Positions 9,010 through 16,189 of a DNA stretch of 64,000 bases are shown here, piece after piece (the first letter of the stretch is position 1; the number at the start of each line of letters is the position of its first letter). A model generated the notes under the pieces. It was not told where the DNA came from, made no database searches, and saw only the letters and a list, made by a program, of their open reading frames with translations. A program made the position numbers and the translations under genes. Source of the stretch: Bacteroidales bacterium (GTDB taxonomy: Bacteria; Bacteroidota; Bacteroidia; Bacteroidales; Paludibacteraceae); NCBI GenBank assembly GCA_004557405.1, contig SFDZ01000003.1, forward strand, positions 1-64,000. The letters run 5' to 3'.

Positions 9010-9975
9010 ATGAAGCAGTTACGACGCCACACATACTATCTATTGTTAGTCGGCTGCCTGCTGACAAGCCTTGTCGTGGGCTGCAAGAAAGAGCCGACCA
9101 CCGTCACCGGCGGGTCACTGCAATACAATGGACAAACCTACCCTATCAAATCGGTACGCCAACGCTGCTACATCGACACTGCGTCGGGAACGCAACGCAT
9201 CGAAGTGGCATTTTGCTCGCCCAAAATGAGTTTTGCCGACGGCAAAATGACCGGCACCGGTGCGCTGGTGGTGTTAATCGTCGATTGTGATTCGGCGCAA
9301 CTATTTGATAATCAATACAATATTCTATCGAAATCGTACGCCACTTTCATCGCCGACGACAAATCTGACACCATCTGCCACACCATCGATGGCGGGTCGC
9401 TCGAAGTGTCATCCACCGACAACGAGTTGCAATACACATTTACCGCCGGCGAATTAACAGGCTCGTACACAGGCACATATACCTACAATTACGACATCGA
9501 CGGCGCGCCGTGCGGCCAAATCACCATCAACGACTCCATCGTGCCGTTGCAAGAGGGCGATTTACTATTGTGGGGCCCGATTTTCGACGACAATTTGCAC
9601 TATTACGAATTTTATTTCTATTCGTGCAACCTGCGCCACACCGATGCCGGCGCCATCAAACAAGGCATTGCCTTTGTGGTCGGGCTACACTCGGCCAACA
9701 CAGACGCACCTGCCAACGGCACTTATCCCATCGGCAGCGCAAACCTCGACCAAACCGCCATGTACGGACACCGAAGCGGTAACAACAGTTGGGGCACCTA
9801 TTGGACTAATTATCTGACAACATCGACGCAAACCAAAGCCAACGTGCTGACAGGCAATATCGCCATAACAAGCGAAAACGGGAAATACACATTCGCATTC
9901 GACTGCACCGACCAACTTGGCAACAAAATAACCGGCACACACAGCGGCACATTCCGCACATGCGATGTCCGATAA
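9010..9975 (+). CDS. Hypothetical lipoprotein
   Basis: A 321-residue protein with a lipoprotein signal peptide (LVVGCKK, Cys at about 25) followed by beta-rich, Thr/Asn/Tyr-rich sequence with no recognised domain. The ATG is one base past the stop of the endonuclease gene, so the two are surely co-transcribed and it may be a surface partner of the nuclease. It has no C-terminal sorting tail. Confidence 0.75.
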   Translation: MKQLRRHTYYLLLVGCLLTSLVVGCKKEPTTVTGGSLQYNGQTYPIKSVRQRCYIDTASGTQRIEVAFCSPKMSFADGKMTGTGALVVLIVDCDSAQLFDNQYNILSKSYATFIADDKSDTICHTIDGGSLEVSSTDNELQYTFTAGELTGSYTGTYTYNYDIDGAPCGQITINDSIVPLQEGDLLLWGPIFDDNLHYYEFYFYSCNLRHTDAGAIKQGIAFVVGLHSANTDAPANGTYPIGSANLDQTAMYGHRSGNNSWGTYWTNYLTTSTQTKANVLTGNIAITSENGKYTFAFDCTDQLGNKITGTHSGTFRTCDVR

Positions 9976-10001
9976 AACAAGAATTTTCAGAAAAAAAATA
10001 T

Positions 10002-10787
10002 ATGCACACACAAGAAGAAAAACTAAGCGCCTTTGCACGCCTGCTCGACGTGATGACCGAACTGCGGCAAAAATGTCCGTGGGACAAAAAACAAACGTTC
10101 GAATCGTTGCGCTGCAACACGATTGAAGAAGTTTACGAATTGGCCGAAGCCATAGCCAATAGCGACAAAAAGAACATCAAAAAAGAGTTGGGCGATGTGT
10201 TGCTGCACATCGTATTCTACGCCCAAATGGGCAGTGAAACGGGCGATTTCGACATCAAAGACGTATGCGACGCGTTGGTCGAAAAACTCATCTACCGCCA
10301 CCCGCACATCTACGGCAACGTGAAAGCCGAAACCTCCGAAGCCGTCAAACAAAATTGGGAACAACTGAAAACCAAAGAAAAAGACGGCAACAAATCGGTA
10401 TTGAGCGGCATTCCCGCAACACTGCCGGCACTCATCAAAGCCAACCGCATACAAGACAAAGCCCGCAACATCGGCTTCGATTGGGAAGAACGTACACAAG
10501 TGTGGGACAAAGTGAAAGAGGAGATAGCCGAATTTCAGGCCGAAATAGACAACGACGACCACGACCGCATGGAAGCCGAATTTGGCGACCTGTTTTTCAG
10601 CCTCGTTAACGCCGCACGCCTCTACCACATCAATCCCGAAAACGCCCTCGAACGCACCAACAAAAAATTTATCAGCCGCTTTAACTATCTGGAAGAGAAA
10701 ACCATCAAACAAGGCCGCGACCTGCACCAAATGAGCCTCGCCGAAATGGACGCCATCTGGAACGAAGCCAAAGAAAAAGGACTGTAA
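10002..10787 (+). CDS. mazG: Nucleoside triphosphate pyrophosphohydrolase MazG
   Basis: MazG hydrolyses (d)NTPs to monophosphates and pyrophosphate, cleaning damaged nucleotides. The 261-residue protein has the two tandem MazG domains. The first has CPWDKKQTFESL and EEVYEL...KKELGDVLLH (metal-binding EExxE and DxxxH type), the second EEIAEFQ...AEFGDLFFSLVN. The start at 10002 (MHTQEEKL) is preferred because the upstream ATG at 9960 lies inside the lipoprotein gene. The SufT-like gene follows after 2 bases, so they form an operon with lpxH. Confidence 0.96.
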   Translation: MHTQEEKLSAFARLLDVMTELRQKCPWDKKQTFESLRCNTIEEVYELAEAIANSDKKNIKKELGDVLLHIVFYAQMGSETGDFDIKDVCDALVEKLIYRHPHIYGNVKAETSEAVKQNWEQLKTKEKDGNKSVLSGIPATLPALIKANRIQDKARNIGFDWEERTQVWDKVKEEIAEFQAEIDNDDHDRMEAEFGDLFFSLVNAARLYHINPENALERTNKKFISRFNYLEEKTIKQGRDLHQMSLAEMDAIWNEAKEKGL

Positions 10788-10789
10788 AA

Positions 10790-11104
10790 ATGGAAAACGA
10801 ATTTTTAGCCATCGAGGAAAAAATCGTTGCGGTGCTAAAAACCGTATTCGACCCCGAAATTCCCGTCAACATCTACGATTTGGGGCTCATCTACCGCATC
10901 GAAAACAACGACGGCAACATCGACATCGACATGACACTGACCGCGCCAAACTGCCCGGCCGCCGACTTTATGGCCGAAGACGTCAGGCTGAAAGTGGCCG
11001 GCATCGAAGGCGTCAAAACGGTCAACGTCAACATCGTCTTCGAACCCGAATGGACACAAGACCGCATGACCGACGAAGCAAAACTCGAACTCGGTCTGCT
11101 GTAA
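10790..11104 (+). CDS. SufT/MIP18-family (DUF59) iron-sulfur assembly protein
   Basis: This 104-residue protein is a stand-alone DUF59 domain. It has the DPEIPVNIYDLGLIY motif and the TLTAPNCPAA segment with the conserved Cys found in SufT, PaaD and MIP18 proteins. The family helps mature Fe-S proteins. The protein starts 2 bases after mazG and ends 18 bases before lpxH. There is no suf operon in the window, so a housekeeping Fe-S role is inferred from the family alone. Confidence 0.88.
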   Translation: MENEFLAIEEKIVAVLKTVFDPEIPVNIYDLGLIYRIENNDGNIDIDMTLTAPNCPAADFMAEDVRLKVAGIEGVKTVNVNIVFEPEWTQDRMTDEAKLELGLL

Positions 11105-11122
11105 CCACACATCACGCACACG

Positions 11123-11887
11123 ATGAACACGAAATACTACTTCCTGTCCGACGCACATTTAGGTGCACGCGTCATCGACAACCCACACGCACACGAACAA
11201 CGATTGGTCGATTGGCTCGACATGGCCCAAACCGATGCCGCCGCCATCTTTCTGCTCGGCGATATCTTCGATTTTTGGTTCGAATACACCACCGTCGTGC
11301 CAAAAGGCTTTACACGGCTGCTCGGCAAACTGCGCGAAATAACCGAAGCCGGCATTCCCGTCCACTTCTTCGTCGGCAACCACGACCTCTGGACATTCGG
11401 CTACCTCGAACAAGAAGTCGGACTGATAGTACACCGCGAACCACAAATTTTCACGCTCGAAGGCAAACAAGTTTTCATGGCACACGGCGACGGGCTCGGC
11501 GACCACGACCGAAAATTTTCGCTCATTCGACGCATTTTCCACAGTCGCACTTGTCAGTGGGCATTCCGGCATCTACTGCCGGCCACCATCGGCATCAAAT
11601 TCGGGCAACGCTGGAGCGAAAGCAACCGCCGCCGACACGAACGCCAAAACATCGGATTCTTGGGCGAAAACGCCGAACCGCTCGTACTGTTCGCCAAGCA
11701 ACATGCCGTGCAGCACCCCGACATCGATTTTTACGTTTTCGGACACCGCCACATCGTACTCAATCTGATGCTGAAAAATAGCAGCCAAGTGCTGATAATC
11801 GGCGATTTCATCAGAGAATTTTCGTACGCCACATTCGATGGCGACACGATGGCCCTCGAAAATTTCGGGGCCCGGCCGCAACCCTAA
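11123..11887 (+). CDS. lpxH: UDP-2,3-diacylglucosamine diphosphatase
   Basis: LpxH is the metallophosphatase that makes lipid X in lipid A synthesis at the inner membrane. The 254-residue protein carries the calcineurin-type metal motifs in order: SDAHLG, LLGDIFDFW, VGNHD, AHGDG and FGHRH. Length and the FDFW sequence fit Bacteroidota LpxH. It is the last gene of the mazG operon. Downstream lies a 566-base stretch without a protein gene. Confidence 0.93.
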   Translation: MNTKYYFLSDAHLGARVIDNPHAHEQRLVDWLDMAQTDAAAIFLLGDIFDFWFEYTTVVPKGFTRLLGKLREITEAGIPVHFFVGNHDLWTFGYLEQEVGLIVHREPQIFTLEGKQVFMAHGDGLGDHDRKFSLIRRIFHSRTCQWAFRHLLPATIGIKFGQRWSESNRRRHERQNIGFLGENAEPLVLFAKQHAVQHPDIDFYVFGHRHIVLNLMLKNSSQVLIIGDFIREFSYATFDGDTMALENFGARPQP

Positions 11888-11916
11888 CCACTGAAACAAA
11901 TTTACTCGCTCAACTT

Positions 11917-11948
11917 TTTGACCGTTTCAAACTTTTTTTGTACCTTTG
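11917..11948 (+). promoter_or_regulatory. Strong Bacteroidota promoter without a protein gene behind it
   Basis: TTTG at 11917-11920, a 20-base spacer and TACCTTTG at 11941-11948 match the consensus exactly. The predicted start near 11955 leads into a region with no ORF but with extensive self-complementarity, which suggests an RNA gene. Confidence 0.8.
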
Positions 11949-11954
11949 TCGGCG

Positions 11955-12222
11955 CAATACAACTACTCGTAGTTGCAAAGCAGACAAACATAATACAAAA
12001 AGACGTCTGACAGCGTTTGTTTTGGCTCTTCGGAATCTGGTAAATTCAACGAAAAACTAGTCAAAGCACAGCATGTGTAGATGTCTGCGAAAACACGGCT
12101 GCCGGTTACACAACCGACAAAAACGTGTTTGGCGTGGACTTTACATTGCTTGTTTTACTAGTAATGGCAGTACCAGAGCCTTGAAGAGCGGAACAGCAAC
12201 GATGCAAAGTCCCGCTTTTTTT
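11955..12222 (+). ncRNA. Candidate structured non-coding RNA
   Basis: A perfect promoter ends at 11948 and a rho-independent terminator ends at 12222, giving a transcript of about 268 nt with no credible ORF. It can form a 5' hairpin (11960-11965 with 11970-11975, CTCG loop). A long interrupted rod follows: 12024-12029 with 12175-12180, 12038-12042 with 12171-12175, and ACTAGT at 12056-12061 with 12157-12162. The rod is capped by 12091-12097 with 12124-12130 and 12103-12107 with 12112-12116. A rod with bulges recalls 6S RNA in shape, but no sequence hallmark of 6S, tmRNA, RNase P or SRP RNA was recognised. A long regulatory leader is the alternative, although the terminator argues against that. 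Confidence 0.6.
12187..12222 (+). terminator. Rho-independent terminator of the candidate ncRNA
   Basis: AGCGG at 12187-12191 pairs with CCGCT at 12212-12216, with an inner GCA/TGC helix, and is followed by seven T residues. Confidence 0.65.
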
Positions 12223-12453
12223 ATTAAAAATAATTAAATGCAGGTTACTTTTTGCCTCCAAACGGCATAATATTTGTAAAACAATAAAAAGACACGTCAT
12301 GGAAGTGTAATTGATGACCAAACACCATCAAATCGGTGTGTGCACTTTCGGATTTTTTTATTAGAAATTTTGCGAAAACACAACGATGTTCGACAGGAGC
12401 GAAGCCACACCGAATCGCACCCGTTCAACATCAAACAAAAAAAAATTATCATC
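12223..12453 (+). other. Intergenic stretch before the T9SS surface protein
   Basis: No protein gene is supported. It holds a weak promoter-like pair (TTTG at 12251-12254 and TATTTG at 12271-12276, spacing too short) and a 5-bp ACACC/GGTGT hairpin near 12322-12339 followed downstream by a T run. Presumably it is the 5' leader and promoter region of the next gene. Confidence 0.4.
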
Positions 12454-14271
12454 ATGATGAAAAAAAACTACTTTTGCAACTCTGCTGTTGTTTGTGGGTG
12501 CAAGTGCATTTGCCGCAAACACCGCAAAAATCGGCGACACCGAGTATGAAACTTTGGCCGCCGCCGACCAACCGGCGTCGAAACCACCGTCCAACTCTTG
12601 AGCAATGCCCAAGGCGATGGTATTATCGTGCCTTCCGGCACTAAAATGGTGCTCGATTTGGGCGGATTCACCTACGAAGTTACCAACAATCTGGCCGGTT
12701 CCGAAGGAACCAAAACCCAAGCATTCCAACTCCTGCGCAACTCCGACATCACCATTCAAAATGGCACCATCACATCGAGCGTAGCCCTGATGCTGATACA
12801 AAACTACGCTAACCTGACCCTGCTCAACGTTACACTCGACGGTACCAAATTGCCGGGCACAGGACGCTATGTATTGTCGAACAACAACGGCGAGATACTG
12901 ATTGGCGAAGGCACCACTATCGACGCCAAAGAGGGCGACTTTGCGTTCGATGTATATAATTGGATTTCAGCAAGTTATCCATCCGTAAAAGTAACAGTAG
13001 ATGGCGCTACCATCAACGGAAACATCGAAGTATCGCAAGCAGGCGATGCCGCCGCCTCCGAAGGCTTTGAATTGGTTATCCAATCCGGCACCATCAATGG
13101 CAGCATCAGCGCAAGCAGCGGTGCCGCGAATGCCACAGTCAACATCGCACCCGAAGCCACACTCGCCGGTACAACGTATGCAGCCGGTTGCAAAAATGCC
13201 CAAGGCACATCGCTCTACGCCACAGTGAGCGCCGCCATCGAAGCCGCCGCCGGCAATGACACCATCGTACTGATGTGCGACGTAAAAGAAGCCATCGTGA
13301 TAGCCGCTGACGACAACATCGTATTCGATACGAACGACCACACATTGTCGGCCGAAGGCGCACACGTCGTTACCAACAACGGCACACTGACCATCATCGG
13401 CAACGGCACCATCGATGCGCTCACACACCAACGAGCCGCACTGTACAACAACGTTGGCGCCGAAGCACAACTCTTGGGTACGACCTTCGAGCGTTCGAAC
13501 GAAAACAGCAGCGACAACACCTACTACACCATTCTGAACCAAGGCACTATGACTATCGATGGCAGCATAGTGAAAAACGCCGGTACAAAAGCATCGATGA
13601 TTGAAAATGGTTGGTATTCTCCTTCAAAAAACACGACAAAAGCATTTTCGACACTCGTCATCAAAAGCGGCAACTTCGAGGGCGGTTTATACAATGTCAA
13701 AAACGATGACTATGGCCTATTGACCATCGAGGGCGGCACCTTTACCAACTCGGTCATCGGAGCAGGCAATATACTCAATTGGAACAAAGCCACCATCACC
13801 GGCGGCAAATTCACAGCCACAGGTGAAAATAGTGCCAACGTACAACAAGGTTATGCCGGCGACAGCGAATACGAAGTTGCCACCATCGCCATCACCGGTG
13901 GCACATTCGAAGCACCGGAAGGCAACAACAACATCAACCACCTGTATGACAGCACCTCTCCGGCACCTACGACACAAGTGTCGGGCGGCACCTATTCGCA
14001 CGCCATACCGGAAGACCAATGTGCCGACGACTTCGAACCGAAAGACAACGGCGATGGCACTTACAGCGTGCAGGAAGGCCAAACAACAACCGCACTGACA
14101 ACAACCGATGCCGGCAACGCCATTGTAGTAGAACAAGGTCGCGTGGTTTGCAACAGCGACTTCCGCATCTACGACCTGACCGGCCGCGATGTAACACGCA
14201 ACAACGGCACTTTACATGGCGTGTATGTGGTGAAAACAGACAATGCTGCCGTCAAGGTAGTCGTAAAATAA
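12454..14271 (+). pseudogene. T9SS-exported beta-helix surface protein with two compensating frameshifts
   Basis: From 12598 one frame is open to 14271. It contains beta-helix or adhesin-like repeats (recurring GGTF, GGKF and SGTING patterns) and a T9SS type A tail (FRIYDLTGRDVTRNNG...). Upstream, the signal peptide (KKTTFATLLLFVGASAFA) is encoded in a second frame and its ATG (12454 or 12457) in a third. One surplus A in the A8 tract at 12460-12467 separates start from signal peptide. A second shift, equal to one lost base, falls between about 12550 and 12577. The two cancel. They may be sequencing errors, a decayed gene, or an OFF state of a slippage-prone tract. Intact, the product would be about 600 residues on the cell surface. 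Confidence 0.75.
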
Positions 14272-14309
14272 TGTTGTAAGGACGTCGCATACGACATCCG
14301 ACATAGATT

Positions 14310-14342
14310 GTAGGGACGCGCCACGACACGTCCCTACTTTTT
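14310..14342 (+). terminator. Hairpin terminator, related to a dispersed repeat
   Basis: GTAGGGACG (14310-14318) pairs with CGTCCCTAC (14329-14337) and a run of five T follows. It lies 38 bases after the surface protein stop. A weaker relative of the same GGACG...CGTCCCTAC element is at about 227-250. Confidence 0.7.
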
Positions 14343-14401
14343 ATCCCTACGCCTTAAACGTTGAAACCTTACAACTTTTGTCAACTTTTTTCCCGGAGCC
14401 G

Positions 14402-15040
14402 TCATTTTCGTCCGAAGTCGGCAGGAATTTCGCCCCAAACATCGGTTTTCCACTTCAGCACGTTAGTAGAAACAGCATGCGTCGCCAACCACGCATTGGC
14501 GCGATTGATCAACTCGAACACAGGCGCATTGTCGGCATTTTGTATCAACTTCGATTTGCAACGCCGCTGACGCACCCACGCCTGCGCTGTTACGCTGTCG
14601 GAATAGATGGCTGCAACGGTCAGTTTACCCTGCTCCACCAACGCCAACGCATGCACTATGGCCAGGAATTCGCCGATATTATTGGTGGCAGCAGCAAATG
14701 GTCCTTGGCGGAAAACCTCCTCGCCAGTATCGACCATCACGCCACGATATTCCATCACGCCGGGATTGCCACTGCACGCCGCATCGACCGACAAACAACC
14801 GGCCAAGGGACGTTCGGCAACATCGGCAAAGGCCACAGCCTGCAATGGCAGCGTTTTCGAGCGCCCAACCACCTGCCAATAGTTTTGGGCAAATGCCATC
14901 TTGGCAGCATTTTCCGTCGGGAACGCCTTGTACTGCGCGCCTTCGTAACCATCGATTTGCGCCTTGCACGCCGCCCAACTATCGAAAATGCCGGTAGTGC
15001 GCCCCTGCCAAACGACATAATATTTTTGTTTCGTAGCCAT
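14402..15040 (-). CDS. rnhA: Ribonuclease HI with N-terminal viroplasmin domain
   Basis: This 212-residue protein begins with a viroplasmin-like (Cauli_VI) domain, residues 6-50, that binds RNA/DNA hybrids. A type 1 RNase H domain with the catalytic set Asp86 (SVDAAC), Glu124 (NIGEF), Asp148 (YSDS) and Asp208 follows. The enzyme degrades the RNA strand of RNA-DNA hybrids, for example primers and R-loops. The longer frame to 15136 is rejected because MATKQKYYVVW at 15040 matches the usual start. It stands alone, convergent with the surface protein gene. Confidence 0.93.
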   Translation of the reverse strand: MATKQKYYVVWQGRTTGIFDSWAACKAQIDGYEGAQYKAFPTENAAKMAFAQNYWQVVGRSKTLPLQAVAFADVAERPLAGCLSVDAACSGNPGVMEYRGVMVDTGEEVFRQGPFAAATNNIGEFLAIVHALALVEQGKLTVAAIYSDSVTAQAWVRQRRCKSKLIQNADNAPVFELINRANAWLATHAVSTNVLKWKTDVWGEIPADFGRK

Positions 15041-15185
15041 ATCGAATGGCAAAATTACAAAAAAATCTCCAATCGTACAAACGCATTCGGCGGCACCGCC
15101 CCAACATTTTGTTTTGGCACGAATTTTGCACACCATAAAATGAACTATTTTTTTTGTCTAACTTAAAATTAGGAGGAAACGAACC

Positions 15186-15434
15186 ATGAAACTCTCACAT
15201 CTGTTTGCATTTGCCGGCGGTGCTTTGGCCGGCGCCGCGCTCGGTTTGCTGTTGGCACCCGACTCGGGTAAAAACACACGCGACAAAATCGCTCGCATGC
15301 TGAAAGAAAAAGGCATTGCGTGCGACCGTGAATCGCTGTCGCAGTGCATCGACAAGGTGCTTGCCAAGTTGCGCCACGACTTTACCGACGACGATTTGCA
15401 GGCTGCTGTCGATGAAGTGGCCAACCAAAAATAA
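15186..15434 (+). CDS. YtxH domain-containing protein
   Basis: An 82-residue protein with one N-terminal hydrophobic segment containing small-residue repeats (GGALAGAALGLLLAP), then the DSGKNTRDKI motif typical of YtxH proteins, and a charged helical tail. The role is unknown; YtxH proteins are small envelope or stress proteins. An unusually good Shine-Dalgarno sequence (AGGAGGA, 15171-15177) precedes the ATG. It is first of three small genes that form an operon. Confidence 0.85.
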   Translation: MKLSHLFAFAGGALAGAALGLLLAPDSGKNTRDKIARMLKEKGIACDRESLSQCIDKVLAKLRHDFTDDDLQAAVDEVANQK

Positions 15435-15440
15435 TCCGTC

Positions 15441-15815
15441 ATGGCCGACAACAACTATCAGCAACTGATTGACGACAGCAAGCGCTATCTGCGCATGCGC
15501 TACGATATGCTTCGCCTCGAACTACTCGAGAAGTTGTCGCGTATCGTGGCGCTGATTTTGCTCGTCGTAGTTTCCACTGTTTTGGCTTTGGCAGCGTTTG
15601 TCTATTTTACCTTTGCTCTGGTGGCTTGGCTCACGCCGTTGTTGGGCGCTGTGCTGCCGTTGTGTATTGTAGGCGGTATTTTCGTGCTGATGCTGATTTT
15701 AGGCATCGTGTTTCGCAAACCACTGTTTATCAATCCGTTGGTTGCGCACTTGAGTCATATTTTGTTTTACGAAACACCAAATTCCGAGAACGATGAAAAC
15801 GCGCAAACACTTTGA
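15441..15815 (+). CDS. Phage holin family (Phage_holin_3_6-like) membrane protein
   Basis: A 124-residue protein with an amphipathic N-terminus and two strong transmembrane segments (about 32-58 and 68-92), the form of the cellular Phage_holin_3_6 family. Despite the name these are normal chromosomal genes in Bacteroidota, commonly beside YtxH genes as here (6 bases downstream). No lysis cassette is nearby. The function is unknown. Confidence 0.8.
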   Translation: MADNNYQQLIDDSKRYLRMRYDMLRLELLEKLSRIVALILLVVVSTVLALAAFVYFTFALVAWLTPLLGAVLPLCIVGGIFVLMLILGIVFRKPLFINPLVAHLSHILFYETPNSENDENAQTL

Positions 15816-16059
15816 CATGGCACATCTGCATTCGATAGACGACCTGCATCGCTGCAAGCAGCAACTGCAGCAACAAATAGATGTGCAGGAGATGCGTCTG
15901 ACAAACGATGTGCGCCACATTCGTCGGTCGCTGCGACGGGCATCCGGCATCATCGACAGCATAGGCAATGCGCTATCGTTCATTGCGCCATCGGCCGGTT
16001 TTGTAGGATTGGGCATCGGCTTTGTGCGACTGCTGCTGAAACATCGCCGCAAAAAATAA
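15793..16059 (+). CDS. Small hypothetical protein, third gene of the YtxH operon
   Basis: An 88-residue protein, N-terminal part highly charged and helical, with one hydrophobic segment near the C-terminus (IGNALSFIAPSAGFVGLGIGF) and a basic tail. From 15793 it overlaps the holin-like gene by 23 bases; an alternative ATG at 15817 lies one base after that gene's stop and would give 80 residues. No known domain. Its place suggests an envelope-associated partner of the two proteins before it. A terminator follows at 16077-16107. Confidence 0.65.
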   Translation: MKTRKHFDMAHLHSIDDLHRCKQQLQQQIDVQEMRLTNDVRHIRRSLRRASGIIDSIGNALSFIAPSAGFVGLGIGFVRLLLKHRRKK

Positions 16060-16076
16060 TGCCAAAAATTAAGCAA

Positions 16077-16107
16077 AAGTTCAGGAGCGTGCTTCTGAAC
16101 TTTTTTT
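16077..16107 (+). terminator. Rho-independent terminator of the YtxH operon
   Basis: AAGTTCAG (16077-16084) pairs with CTGAACTT (16095-16102), followed by a T run to 16107. Confidence 0.85.
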
Positions 16108-16153
16108 ATGCAAAAGCACCACGAAATGTGATAGCAAATTCAAGAAAATTGCG

Positions 16154-16161
16154 TATATTTG
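16154..16161 (+). promoter_or_regulatory. Promoter -7 box for leuS
   Basis: TATATTTG fits TAnnTTTG and lies 28 bases before the leuS ATG. A TGTG at 16127-16130 would be an imperfect -33 element. Confidence 0.5.
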
Positions 16162-16189
16162 CAGACTTTTTGTAACATCGCAACAAATC

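Noticed and set aside
11955..12222. tmRNA, RNase P RNA or SRP RNA
   Set aside because: No tmRNA tag frame or tRNA-like end, no RNase P core motifs and no SRP tetraloop domain were found; the unit is therefore left as an unclassified ncRNA.
15441..15815. Prophage lysis gene (holin)
   Set aside because: No other phage genes are near, and the YtxH/holin-like pair is a usual chromosomal arrangement in Bacteroidota.
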